Shown here: in pieces, positions 28,658-37,729 of the stretch
Numbering within the stretch: the first letter of the stretch is position 1
Layout of the letters: each line of letters opens with the position of its first letter
NCBI GenBank assembly: GCA_037200385.1
Contig: JBBCGL010000001.1
Coordinates: forward strand, 3,487,418 to 3,551,417
Origin: Rhizomicrobium sp.
GTDB taxonomy: Bacteria; Pseudomonadota; Alphaproteobacteria; Micropepsales; Micropepsaceae
Direction of reading: 5' to 3'
Length of the DNA: 64,000 bases
Translations under genes and position numbers: made by a program
The notes under the pieces: generated by a model
What the model was told of the DNA's origin: nothing
Database searches by the model: none
The model's input: the letters and a program-made list of their open reading frames with translations, nothing else

Positions 28658-29319
28658 GTCCGCACCCCGCGCAGCTGCACCAGCCGTCCATCCACCAGCC
28701 GCATCTCATGCGCCTTGGTGCTCTCGATCAGGGCCCGGTCATGGGTCGCGATCAGCACCGTCGTGCCCAGCCGGTTGAGCTCGCCGAACAGGCGGATCAG
28801 CCGCGCTCCGATCTCGGGATCGACATTGCCGGTCGGCTCGTCGGCGATCAGCAGGTCCGGCCGCGCCACCACGGCACGCGCGATCGCGATGCGCTGCTGC
28901 TCGCCGCCCGACAGCGTCGCGGGCTTGGCCTGCATCCGGTCGCCCAGCCCGACCCAGGAGAGGAGCTCCTCGACGTCATGCTCATAGTCGTGCCGGCCCG
29001 CCAGGCGCAGCGGCAGGGCGACGTTGTCGAAGGCGGAGAGGTGCGACAGCAGGCGGAAGTCCTGGAACACCACGCCGATCCGCCGCCGCATGGCGGGAAA
29101 GTCGCGCCGCCGCGCGGTCGCCATGTCGTTGCCGAACAGGGTGATCAGCCCGCGCGAAGGCGGCTCGGCCAGATAGATGAGCTTGAGCAGCGTCGTCTTG
29201 CCCGCGCCGGACAACCCGGTCAGGAAGGTGAACGAGCCGGCTTCCAGCAGGAAGGTGACGTCGCGCAGCACTTCCGGCCCGGCGCCGTAGCGCATGCCGA
29301 CATTTTCGAAGCGAACCAT
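28654..29319 (-). CDS. ftsE: Cell division ATP-binding protein FtsE
   Basis: 221 residues, ABC ATPase. Walker A GLSGAGKTTLLKLIY, Q-loop VFQDFRLLSHLSAFDN, signature LSGGEQQRIAIARA, Walker B LLIADEPTGNVDPE, H-loop IATHDRAL. It starts the ftsEX operon; divergent from the DUF3426 gene across 140 bp. Confidence 0.96.
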   Translation of the reverse strand: MVRFENVGMRYGAGPEVLRDVTFLLEAGSFTFLTGLSGAGKTTLLKLIYLAEPPSRGLITLFGNDMATARRRDFPAMRRRIGVVFQDFRLLSHLSAFDNVALPLRLAGRHDYEHDVEELLSWVGLGDRMQAKPATLSGGEQQRIAIARAVVARPDLLIADEPTGNVDPEIGARLIRLFGELNRLGTTVLIATHDRALIESTKAHEMRLVDGRLVQLRGVRT

Positions 29320-29459
29320 GGGATTGGACCATAGAGTGCGATCATCCCGAGTGGAATCCGGCTGGGGCGCCGATTGCGTGACAAATCGAGGACGCCCGCG
29401 CGCCTTGCGAGGGCCGTGTCCTTAAAGGTATTTTTGCCTTAAGCGGAGACACTCCCCGG

Positions 29460-30206
29460 ATGATCCTGACCTGCCCACAATGCGAGACGCGCTACAACGC
29501 GGACGCGTCCAAGTTTCCGGCTGCCGGCCGCAGCGTACGCTGCGCCAGATGCGGCACGGTGTGGCATCAGATCGGTCCGGAACCCGAACCCGATCCGGAA
29601 GCCGAGATCTTCGTACAGGAGCCGGCGGCCCCGCCGCCGCCCGCGCCCGAGCCCGTCAGCATCGCGGCCCAGCCGCGCGTCGCCGCCTTTGCGCCCGCGC
29701 CCAGCGTTTCGGCTCCAGCCATCGCGGTGGAGGACGGACCGGCGCCTCGCGCGCCCCGCCGCTGGCTCAGCGGCGTCGCGCTGGCCGGCGGCTGGGTGCT
29801 GCTGGTCGGGCTCGTCGTGGTGATCGGCTGGGCCGCGGTCAGCTTCCGCGACAGCATCGCGACCTGGCTGCCGCAGACCTCGTCCTTCTATGCCGCAGCC
29901 GGCCTGCCGGTGAATGCCCGCGGCATCGACTTCACCGATGTCGGCCGCGCCATCGAGACCGAGGATGGCCAGCAGGTCCTCGCCGTCACCGGCAAGATCG
30001 TCAACCGCTCCAATCACGAGTTGACCGTGCCGCTGGTGCGGGTCGCGCTGTTCGATGCCGACCGGCACGAGCTCTATCACTGGACCTTCGTGCCCGGCGT
30101 CTCGACCCTGAAGCCCGGCCAGGTCGCCAAGTTCCGCACCCGCCTCTCGAGCCCGCCCGCCGGCACCCACGATCTCGAGATCCGCTTCGCGCAGGCGGGC
30201 GAATAG
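29460..30206 (+). CDS. MJ0042-type zinc-ribbon, DUF3426 membrane protein
   Basis: 248 residues. N-terminal zinc ribbon LTCPQCETRYNADASKFP then VRCARCGTVWHQ (four cysteines), a Pro/Ala-rich linker (residues 40-95), one membrane helix (GGWVLLVGLVVVIGWAAV) and a C-terminal beta-rich DUF3426 domain (VTGKIVNRSNHELTVPLVRV). Such genes neighbour ftsEX in many alphaproteobacteria. Function unknown. The TAG stop codon is the junction with a GAGTCTG-type repeat. Confidence 0.88.
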   Translation: MILTCPQCETRYNADASKFPAAGRSVRCARCGTVWHQIGPEPEPDPEAEIFVQEPAAPPPPAPEPVSIAAQPRVAAFAPAPSVSAPAIAVEDGPAPRAPRRWLSGVALAGGWVLLVGLVVVIGWAAVSFRDSIATWLPQTSSFYAAAGLPVNARGIDFTDVGRAIETEDGQQVLAVTGKIVNRSNHELTVPLVRVALFDADRHELYHWTFVPGVSTLKPGQVAKFRTRLSSPPAGTHDLEIRFAQAGE

Positions 30207-30369
30207 AGTCTGTCGTGATCCGTTTGAATCACGACTGTCATCCCGGCCAAGCGATGCGTCAGCATCGCGCTGGTCCATAGCGACAGCGTATGGACGGACC
30301 CATTGCGCAAGCGTCTCGATGGATTCCGGCTCTCCCCCCGGCTCAAGGCCGGGGTCGGCCGGGATGACA
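30206..30369. repeat. Mosaic palindromic repeat after the DUF3426 gene
   Basis: GAGTCTGTCGTGATCCGTTTG begins right at the TAG stop (TA at 30204-30205) and resembles the left arm of the element at 45971. An inner palindrome runs from TGTCATCCCGGCC (30236) to GGCCGGGATGACA (30369). A matching right arm of the outer element was not found, so the copy is partial. Nothing else is recognised up to 30460. Confidence 0.55.
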
Positions 30370-30460
30370 TTTCGCGCAAGACGGATCGCACCTTGTTCTA
30401 GATAAGGCGGCGCCCCGCGCCTCTCCTTTCCTCCCCCGTAACCACGGGGGAGGAAAACCC

Positions 30461-32830
30461 TCAAAACTCCTTCAGCAGCCGGTCGATGTAATCCAGCTCC
30501 TGTTGCGGCCGGCCGCGTTCGGCGGCGCGGCGGCGCAGCTCCATCAGGATGTCGCGCGCCCGCTGCAGCTGCGAGGCATCGGGCACTTTCACGCCCGTGC
30601 CCGCGCCGTGGCCGCTCTGCCGCCGCCCCAGCGGATCTTCGTTCTGACCGTTGTCCTGGTCCTGGCCCGATTGCTTCATCAGCTTGTTGGCGAGGTCGTT
30701 CGCCGCGCCGCGCATCGCGTCCAGCGCATTCTTCTGGTCGATGCTCGAGCCGTTATAGTCGCTGGAGCCGAGCTCCCGTCCCGATTGGCCCATTGAAGTG
30801 CCGGCGCGGCCCAGATCGCCGGGCGCCGGGATCTTCTGGTCGCCCATGCCCTTGAGGACCTGCCCGAGCTGCTTCTGGATGTCGCCCTGTTCCTGCTGCA
30901 GCGCCTTGGGATCGACGGGCTCGCCCTGGCGGCCCTTGAAGGTCTTGTCGAGCAGGCCGCGCTGCCGCCCCATCAATTCGCCCAGGCCCTTGATCGCGTC
31001 GCTCAGCGCCTTGTTTTGCGGGTTGCTGTCCGCGCTGCCGCCCGCGCCATTGCTCAGCCGCAGGTTCTCCAGAAGATTCTGCAGCAGCGCCAGCATCTGC
31101 TGTGCCTGGCCGCGTGCACCGCCCTGCGCCAGCTGCTGGATGGTCTTGAGCAGGGTCTGCAGGTCCTGCTCGCTCAGCATCTTGGTGCCGGGCGGCGGCG
31201 CGCCATTGTTCTCCTGCGGATTGGCGGCCAACGCCTGCATGTAGCGCTGCATCGCGTCCTGGTAGCGCTGCAGCAATTCGTCGATCACCTCCTGCGGCGC
31301 GCCCTGGGCGAGCGCCTGCGCCAGCATCGCCTGCAGCCGCCGCAATTCCTCGGCTGCCGACAGCAGGCCGCCGCGCTCCAGCCCCACCGCGGTCTCCCAC
31401 AGGAGCTGTTCGACATGCTCGATGTCCTCGACATGCGCCGCATCGGCCAGCGCCCAGCGCGCCGCGCGGATCGCGAGATAAGGTCCCGACTGGTTCTGAT
31501 AGAACACCTGCGGCGCGAGGGTCAGCGCGTCGAGCACCCGCACGATGTGCATCCGCTCGCCCGGCGTCGTGCTGGTCGCCAGCGCCTGCCGCTGCTCGAT
31601 CAGCGCCCGTGACAGGGAATTGGTGAACACCCGCGCCGGCAGGCGATAGGTCACCGGCATCGTCGTCGCGACCTGGCCCGCGCCGTCCACCGCCTGCAGC
31701 GCGATGTCGACGTCGAGCCCGGCATAGGGATGCGCCGTCAGGTCCTGGTACGACGTCTCGTTCACGATTTTCGCCGCCGTCGCCAGCGACAGGTCGACGA
31801 CCAGCGCCGCGCCGTGGCGCTGGTGCGGCGTGATGATCGCGCGAACCGCCGTCACGCCGTAATCGTCGATGGCCTTGTAGGACAGCTTGAGCGCCGCATG
31901 CTCGGTCTTGCCCGGCGCGCCGGCGAAGGCGATGGACGGCGGATGGTCCGGGATCGCCGTGATGCGCCAGTCGCCGATGGCGCGCCCCGCGCTGCGCACC
32001 CGCACCCGCGCATCGGCAATGATGCGATAATTCGCGGCATACTCGCCGCGCCCGCCGGTGAATCCGTCACCGCCGTCCGACGCGGAGTCGAGCGACAGGC
32101 CCGGCGCGTGTCCCGCACCATGGGCGCGCAAATTCAGCACCGACCCGGCCGGCACCGCCAGCGTCATGCCCGGCGTCAGATAGACCGGCGGCATTCCCGT
32201 ATAAGCCGGCGGATCGATCCAGGCGTCCAGTGTCGCGCGGCCCGCCGCGCTGTCGTCGTTGAGCCCGGCCCACAGCCGCCGCCCCGCATCGCCGCCCGCC
32301 AGCGCCAATCCACCGAGGAACAGCAGCACCACGACGAACCGCAGCGCGCGCGGATCGCGGCGCGCCAGTCCGGGATGCGGCCAGCCGACTTTGAGGTTTT
32401 TCACCCCGGCCAGCAGCCGGCGCAGGTGCAGTGCCCACAATTCCTCGGCCCAGGCGTCGCCTGTCCCGACCGCCATCCGGTCGCCCGCCTCGGAGATCGG
32501 CCGGTGGCTGAGGCCGCTGGTGATCTCGAGCCGCCGCGCCCCGTCGCTCCAGCCGGGCAGGCGCACGGCGCGGAATCCGAAATAGAGCGACAGGCCGATG
32601 CCGGTCAGCGCCGCGCTCAGGATCAGCGCGTGCAGGCTCCAGGGCAGGGGCGCGAACAGGTCGAACAGCGCCGCCGCCGCGAACAGTCCCGCGATGCCGC
32701 TCGCCGGCCACAATGCCGGCCAGACGCGTTCCCACGCCAGCGCGGCACGCGACCACGAGACCGCGTTCTCCGTCGCCTTGTCGGCTCTAGAGCCAGTCCG
32801 GAATTCGTTCGGATCCGAATAACGCGTCAT
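30461..32830 (-). CDS. TIGR02302 / DUF4175 family large membrane protein
   Basis: 789 residues. N-terminal domain with three membrane helices (two between residues 35 and 90, one near 160-180), a beta-rich middle (LDAWIDPPAYTGMPPVYLTP), and a long C-terminal helical, Gln-rich region with QLAQGGARGQAQQMLALLQN and repeated Gly/Gln stretches. This arrangement matches the alphaproteobacterial TIGR02302 family, of unknown function and probably envelope-associated. Its start lies inside the 3' end of lysA (44-bp overlap), so translation is likely coupled. Confidence 0.88.
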   Translation of the reverse strand: MTRYSDPNEFRTGSRADKATENAVSWSRAALAWERVWPALWPASGIAGLFAAAALFDLFAPLPWSLHALILSAALTGIGLSLYFGFRAVRLPGWSDGARRLEITSGLSHRPISEAGDRMAVGTGDAWAEELWALHLRRLLAGVKNLKVGWPHPGLARRDPRALRFVVVLLFLGGLALAGGDAGRRLWAGLNDDSAAGRATLDAWIDPPAYTGMPPVYLTPGMTLAVPAGSVLNLRAHGAGHAPGLSLDSASDGGDGFTGGRGEYAANYRIIADARVRVRSAGRAIGDWRITAIPDHPPSIAFAGAPGKTEHAALKLSYKAIDDYGVTAVRAIITPHQRHGAALVVDLSLATAAKIVNETSYQDLTAHPYAGLDVDIALQAVDGAGQVATTMPVTYRLPARVFTNSLSRALIEQRQALATSTTPGERMHIVRVLDALTLAPQVFYQNQSGPYLAIRAARWALADAAHVEDIEHVEQLLWETAVGLERGGLLSAAEELRRLQAMLAQALAQGAPQEVIDELLQRYQDAMQRYMQALAANPQENNGAPPPGTKMLSEQDLQTLLKTIQQLAQGGARGQAQQMLALLQNLLENLRLSNGAGGSADSNPQNKALSDAIKGLGELMGRQRGLLDKTFKGRQGEPVDPKALQQEQGDIQKQLGQVLKGMGDQKIPAPGDLGRAGTSMGQSGRELGSSDYNGSSIDQKNALDAMRGAANDLANKLMKQSGQDQDNGQNEDPLGRRQSGHGAGTGVKVPDASQLQRARDILMELRRRAAERGRPQQELDYIDRLLKEF

Positions 32831-34049
32831 CGTCCAGTCTTGGCCGCACCACGCTCCAGCGGGAGCCCTTCACGAGCACTTCGGGCGCGGGCGGACGCGC
32901 ATTGTAAGCCGAAGACATCACCGCGCCATAGGCGCCGGCCGTCAGGATCGCGATCAAATCGTCCTCGCCGAGTTCCGGCAGCTCGCGCTCGGCGGCAAAG
33001 ATGTCCGAGGTTTCGCACACCGGGCCGACGACGTCGTAGCGCTGCCGTGGCGTGTCCGGTCCCGCTTCGTTGACGCGCACGATCTCGTGATGGGACTCGT
33101 AGAGCGCCGGCCGGATCAGGTCGTTCATCCCCGCATCGACGATGGCGAAGGTCTTGGCCTCGCCTTTTTTGACGTAGAGCACCCGGCTCACCAGGATGCC
33201 GGCATTGGCCGCGATCAGCCGCCCCGGCTCGAGGATCAGCCGGCAGTCGAGAGCCTTGGTGATCCGGGTCGCCAGCGCGCCATAGGCCGACGGATCGGGC
33301 GGCGGCGCGTTGTCGGTGACATAAGGCACGCCCAGCCCGCCGCCGAGGTCGAGGCGCGCAATGTCGTGGCCATCGGCGCGCAGCACCTGCGCCAGCTCGA
33401 CGACCTTCTTGAAGGCGAGCTCGAACGGCTCCAGCGCGACGATCTGGCTGCCGATATGCACGTCGATCCCGACGACCCGGATGCCTTTCAGCGTCGCCGC
33501 CAGCGCATAGGCCGCGCGCGCCTGCGACCATGGGATGCCGAACTTGGTCTCCGAGGTGCCGGTCGTGATCTTGGCATGCGTCCGGGCGTCGACATCCGGA
33601 TTGACCCGGATGGCGATCGGCGCGGTGAGGCCCAGCGCGCCAGCGACCTCGCTCAGCGCCTTGAGCTCCGGTTCGCTCTCGACGTTGAACTGGTGGATGC
33701 CGGCCTCCAGGGCGAGCTTCATCTCGGCCCGTGTCTTGCCGACGCCGGAGAACACGATGCGTTCGCCCGGAATGCCCGCGCGCAACGCCTTCTTGAGTTC
33801 GCCACCCGACACGACGTCGGCGCCGGCGCCGAGCGCCGCCAGCGTCTTCAGCACCGCGACATTGCCCAGCGCCTTGACCGAGAACGCGACCAGCGCGTCC
33901 TTCGGGAGCGCCTGCGCGAAGACCCGGTAATGCCGCTCCAGCGTCGCGCTCGAATAGCAATAGAACGGCGTGCCCACCTCGGCCGCCAGCGCGTTCAGGT
34001 CGACGTCTTCGGCATGCAGCACGCCGTCGCGATAGCCGAAATAATTCAT
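32787..34049 (-). CDS. lysA: Diaminopimelate decarboxylase LysA
   Basis: 420 residues from the ATG at 34049 ([16 protein letters not shown]). Last step of lysine synthesis. PLP lysine in VAFSVKALGN, GADVVSGGELKKAL, HIGSQI, LDLGGGLGVPY, EPGRLIAANAG and the C-terminal GPVCETSDIF catalytic Cys region. Start overlaps the lptM stop (ATGA). Confidence 0.96.
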   Translation of the reverse strand: MNYFGYRDGVLHAEDVDLNALAAEVGTPFYCYSSATLERHYRVFAQALPKDALVAFSVKALGNVAVLKTLAALGAGADVVSGGELKKALRAGIPGERIVFSGVGKTRAEMKLALEAGIHQFNVESEPELKALSEVAGALGLTAPIAIRVNPDVDARTHAKITTGTSETKFGIPWSQARAAYALAATLKGIRVVGIDVHIGSQIVALEPFELAFKKVVELAQVLRADGHDIARLDLGGGLGVPYVTDNAPPPDPSAYGALATRITKALDCRLILEPGRLIAANAGILVSRVLYVKKGEAKTFAIVDAGMNDLIRPALYESHHEIVRVNEAGPDTPRQRYDVVGPVCETSDIFAAERELPELGEDDLIAILTAGAYGAVMSSAYNARPPAPEVLVKGSRWSVVRPRLDDDALFGSERIPDWL

Positions 34050-34225
34050 AGACCCTGCTGTTGCGGCGTCGGCGGCTTGGACGGGTCCTTCTCGCCCTTC
34101 GGGGTCGGCTTGCCGTCCGGCATGACGAGGTCGTTCTTCACGCCGCAACCCGCGACGCCGAGGGCGAGCGAAAATGCCAGCGCTGCAAGAAGCGCCTTCT
34201 TCCCGACGCCTGCTGTGAAGGTCAT
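34046..34225 (-). CDS. lptM: Small lipoprotein, LptM-like
   Basis: 59 residues. Signal peptide [20 protein letters not shown] with a lipobox (VAGC) and then [13 protein letters not shown] and a Lys/Pro-rich tail. The short lipoprotein with CG-x-K-x-x-L-x-x-P after the lipid cysteine is the pattern of LptM (YifL), which helps oxidative maturation of the LPS transport protein LptD in E. coli. It is linked by ATGA overlaps to both argH and lysA. Confidence 0.8.
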   Translation of the reverse strand: MTFTAGVGKKALLAALAFSLALGVAGCGVKNDLVMPDGKPTPKGEKDPSKPPTPQQQGL

Positions 34226-35604
34226 CTCAGCTTCTCCTTCCAGACGCGCAGTTGCTCGCGCACCCGGTCCGGCGCCGTGCCGCCATAGCTCATCCGCGCC
34301 TTGACCGAGGCTTCGAGCGACAGCACGGCGAACACCGCGTCGGTGATCCCCGGCTCGACCGCCTGCATCTCCGCCAGCGGCAATTTCTCGAGCGACAGGC
34401 CGAGCGCCTCGGCCCGCCGCACGATGGAGCCCGCGATGTGATGCGCGTCGCGGAACGGCTTCTTGAGCTCGCGCACGATCCAGTCGGCGAGATCGGTCGC
34501 CGTCGGATAGCCGGCCTCCGCCGCCGCGCGCATCGCCTCGGGCTTCACGCTCAGGTCGGCGATCATCGCCGCCATCGCCGCGATGCAGACCTCGATCGTG
34601 TCGGCGGCGTCGAACACCCGTTCCTTGTCTTCCTGCAGGTCGGTGCCATAGGCGAGGGCGAGCCCCTTCACCACAGTGGCCAGCGCCACGAAATCGCCCA
34701 GCACACGTCCGGTCTTGCCGCGCACCAGCTCGGCCGCGTCGGGATTGCGCTTCTGCGGCATGATGGAGGAGCCGGTGGTGAACGCGTCCGACAGCCGGAC
34801 GAAGCCGAAGGCCGGCGTCGACCACTGCACGATCTCGCCCGCCAGCCGCGACAGATGCGTCGCCGCGATGGTGGCGGCGCCGAGATATTCCAGCGCGAAG
34901 TCGCGCGCCGACACCGCGTCGAGCGAATTGCGCATCGGCCGCGCGAAGCCCAACGCCTTGGCCGTCACATCGCGGTCGATGGGATAGGGTGTCCCCGCCA
35001 GCGCCGCGGCGCCCAGCGGGCATTCGTTCAGGCGCTTGCTGCAATCGGCGAAGCGGCCGCGGTCGCGCCCGAACATCTCGACATAGGCCATGCAGTGATG
35101 CCCGAACGTCACCGGCTGGGCCGGCTGCATATGCGTGTAGCCCGGCATGATGGTGGCGTGGTTGGCTTCGGCCTGGACCAGCAGCGCACGCTGCAGCCCT
35201 GCGAGCGCCGCATCGGCGCGGGCGCAGGCGTCGCGTATCCAGAGGCGGAAATCGGTGACCACCTGGTCGTTGCGCGAGCGTGCCGTGTGCAGCCGGCCGG
35301 CCGCATCGCCGATCAGCTCCTTGAGCCGCGACTCGATGTTGAGGTGGATGTCCTCGAGCTGCCGGCTATAGGCGAAGGTCCCGTCCGCGATCTCCGCCTC
35401 GATGGTGTCGAGCCCTTTGAGGATCGCCTCGCAGTCGAACTGGGAAATGATCTGTTGCAGCGCCAGCATCCGGGCATGCGCCCGGCTTCCGGCGATGTCC
35501 TGCTGCGCCAGCCGTTTGTCGAAATCGATGGAGGGCGTTATGACCTCCATGATGGAAGCGGGACCGCCCTCGAACCGGCCGCCCCACATCTTGTTCGCAA
35601 CCAT
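34222..35604 (-). CDS. argH: Argininosuccinate lyase ArgH
   Basis: 460 residues from the ATG at 35604 ([15 protein letters not shown]). Cleaves argininosuccinate to arginine and fumarate. Signature [37 protein letters not shown], and [17 protein letters not shown]. It heads the operon argH-lptM-lysA-TIGR02302 and its start codon is only 9 bp from the start of divergent tlpA. Confidence 0.97.
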   Translation of the reverse strand: MVANKMWGGRFEGGPASIMEVITPSIDFDKRLAQQDIAGSRAHARMLALQQIISQFDCEAILKGLDTIEAEIADGTFAYSRQLEDIHLNIESRLKELIGDAAGRLHTARSRNDQVVTDFRLWIRDACARADAALAGLQRALLVQAEANHATIMPGYTHMQPAQPVTFGHHCMAYVEMFGRDRGRFADCSKRLNECPLGAAALAGTPYPIDRDVTAKALGFARPMRNSLDAVSARDFALEYLGAATIAATHLSRLAGEIVQWSTPAFGFVRLSDAFTTGSSIMPQKRNPDAAELVRGKTGRVLGDFVALATVVKGLALAYGTDLQEDKERVFDAADTIEVCIAAMAAMIADLSVKPEAMRAAAEAGYPTATDLADWIVRELKKPFRDAHHIAGSIVRRAEALGLSLEKLPLAEMQAVEPGITDAVFAVLSLEASVKARMSYGGTAPDRVREQLRVWKEKLR

Positions 35605-35613
35605 GAGACGCCC

Positions 35614-36195
35614 GTGACGCTTTCCCGTTGGCACTATATCGCAGCCGGCCTCGCCGTGGCGGCCTTGGCGATCGCAGGGGTTCTATATGGGATGTCGGCC
35701 AAGCCTGTCCACGCGGACGGTGCCGCCCCGCCCGCCACGCTGGCCCCTTTCGCCGCAGCCAAGGCGCCTGTGCCGGTGCCCCAGGTCGCCATCGGCGACG
35801 CGTCGGGCGCCAGATTGTCGCTGGCCGCGTTCAAGGGCCGTTATGTCCTGCTCAATCTCTGGGCGCCCTGGTGCGCACCTTGCGTGCGGGAGCTTCCGGC
35901 GCTCGCCAAGCTCAAGGTCGCCGCCGCGGGCCCGCGCCTCGCGGTGATCGCGGTCGATGTCGGCCGCGGCACGGCGGCCGATGCGCGCAGCTTCCTCGAC
36001 GACCACGACGCCAGGGCGCTCGACACCTATGTGGATTCGAACAGCGCGCTGCTGCGGGCCTTCGCGACCTATGGCCTGCCGCTGACCATCCTGATCGACC
36101 CCAAGGGACGCGAGATCGGCCGCGCCCTGGGGCCGGCGGCGTGGGATTCGCCGGAGGCGATTGCCTGGTTCAAGGGCTTGGCCGCAAAACCTTAA
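35614..36195 (+). CDS. tlpA: TlpA-type thiol:disulfide interchange protein
   Basis: 193 residues from a GTG at 35614 ([18 protein letters not shown]). N-terminal membrane anchor, then a thioredoxin fold with active site [17 protein letters not shown] and cis-proline region [18 protein letters not shown]. Periplasmic, membrane-tethered reductant, for example in cytochrome maturation. Divergent argH-tlpA pairing is common in alphaproteobacteria. The two starts are so close that the promoters must lie inside the opposing genes or overlap the starts. Confidence 0.92.
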   Translation: MTLSRWHYIAAGLAVAALAIAGVLYGMSAKPVHADGAAPPATLAPFAAAKAPVPVPQVAIGDASGARLSLAAFKGRYVLLNLWAPWCAPCVRELPALAKLKVAAAGPRLAVIAVDVGRGTAADARSFLDDHDARALDTYVDSNSALLRAFATYGLPLTILIDPKGREIGRALGPAAWDSPEAIAWFKGLAAKP

Positions 36196-36206
36196 AGCAC
36201 TCCGCT

Positions 36207-36382
36207 TGTCATCCCCGGCTGAGCATCGCGAAGCGATGCGAAGGGAAGGGGACCCAGGCGTCTACGTCTGGGAAGCGCTGAAAGATGCGCGCCGACACAA
36301 AACCGTGGGCACGAGAGCCAATCTAGCCACCTGGGTCCCCTTCCCTTCGCGATGCTGACGCATCGCTCAGCCGGGGATGACA
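36207..36382. repeat. Palindromic repeat, TGTCAT...ATGACA type
   Basis: Left arm TGTCATCCCCGGCTGAGCAT then GGGAAGGGGACCCAGG; right arm CCTGGGTCCCCTTCCC then CAGCCGGGGATGACA. The spacer holds about 60 bp of unrelated sequence. It lies between convergent tlpA and the oxidoreductase gene. A near-copy is at 39727-39861. Confidence 0.75.
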
Positions 36383-36395
36383 GTGGGTGTGCGCG

Positions 36396-37559
36396 TTACG
36401 TCCCACCCCGCGCCGCGTCATACGCCGTCCACATCGGCTCGCAATCGATCACCTGCCGCTCGGCCAGCGCCTTGTCGATCGCCATGACGGTGAGCCCCGC
36501 CTCCATCGACTCATACGGCGTCACCGGGAACGCCGCGCCGGTCTCCAGCGTCGCCAGGAGATCGCGCGCCATCGCCTGGTCGGCGCCGTTGTGGTTGTCG
36601 TCGGTGCGCTCGGCATAGTCGATGCGTTCCGGCTTGGCCTTGCTCATCGCGCGCCGCACCATCAGCTTGTTGCGCACCAGGTCGGCCAGCAGCGTGCCTT
36701 CGGTGCCCGCGATGTACCAGCGCCGCTCGCCCAGGCTCACATGGCTGTTGGAATGGAAGGAGAGCTGGAAGCCGCTGTCATATTCCACCAGCGCGGTCTG
36801 GTGATCGGTCACGTCCATGTCGGAATGGAACGCGTCGTTCGCCCCCGCCCAGCCCGCGTCGCGCATCGCGTAGGCGGGCGAGCCGTCGGAATAGGTCCGC
36901 TCGACGTTCTCCCGGCTGGAGTCGAAGATCCGCCTGCCGCCGAAGCTCGCGACACGGCCCGGCCGCGCCCGCGCCAGCCGCCCGAAGATATCGAAATCGT
37001 GGCATACCTTGTCGAGATAGAACGAACCGCCCCATTCCTGCTTGCGCCGCCAGTTGCGCGCGAGATAGCCGCCATGCTCCGGCGGCAGGTGTTCGGTCGC
37101 GTCCATCGAGACCAGCATCCCGAGCTCGCCGGCATCGACCCGCCTTATCGTCTCGCGCACGATCGGCATGGAGCGCATGACGAGCCCGATGAACAGCGGC
37201 GGCGTCTTCACGTCCGCCAGGTGCCGCGCCAGCGCGAAGGTCTCCGCCGCCGTGCGCACGATCGGCTTCTCGGCGAAGATCGGATAGCCGGCCTCGAACG
37301 CGGCCAGAAGATGCTCGTAATGCAGGTGGTTGGGCGAGCCGATCATGACGAGGTCGAACGGCCCGTCCTTCAGCAGCGCCGCGGCGCTGGCATAGGATTT
37401 CCCGGGCGGGATGTCCCGCTCCGCCAGGATGGGAAGCCCCACCGGCCGCGGATCGACATGGCCCGCGATGTCGAGCCTCCAGCCCACCTCCGCCATCGCT
37501 CCCAGCACATGCGCGATGCGCTGACCCAGCCCGATGACGCCGATACGGTATTTTTTCAT
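36396..37559 (-). CDS. Gfo/Idh/MocA family oxidoreductase
   Basis: 387 residues. NAD(P)-binding Rossmann domain at the N-terminus (YRIGVIGLGQRIAHVL), FDLVMIGSPNHLHYEHL, and FAEKPIVRTAAETFALA, where EKP is the family signature. The C-terminal alpha/beta domain contains GGSFYLDKVCHDFDIF with the likely catalytic Asp-His region. Probably acts on a sugar or inositol; no neighbouring sugar genes identify the substrate. Confidence 0.9.
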   Translation of the reverse strand: MKKYRIGVIGLGQRIAHVLGAMAEVGWRLDIAGHVDPRPVGLPILAERDIPPGKSYASAAALLKDGPFDLVMIGSPNHLHYEHLLAAFEAGYPIFAEKPIVRTAAETFALARHLADVKTPPLFIGLVMRSMPIVRETIRRVDAGELGMLVSMDATEHLPPEHGGYLARNWRRKQEWGGSFYLDKVCHDFDIFGRLARARPGRVASFGGRRIFDSSRENVERTYSDGSPAYAMRDAGWAGANDAFHSDMDVTDHQTALVEYDSGFQLSFHSNSHVSLGERRWYIAGTEGTLLADLVRNKLMVRRAMSKAKPERIDYAERTDDNHNGADQAMARDLLATLETGAAFPVTPYESMEAGLTVMAIDKALAERQVIDCEPMWTAYDAARGGT

Positions 37560-37729
37560 GTCCGCCAGGCCCGTTCGTCTTGCACAACCGTGACAGGAAA
37601 CCCGCCGCTGTCCAGGGTCATGACGCCCGGAAAAATTCGCAACCCAATTTTCCCTCCACGCAAAGAAACTGGGTCGCCCGCATGAAGCGGGCGATGACGA
37701 GGAGAGGGAGCATCTCTAAGCTTCCCCGC

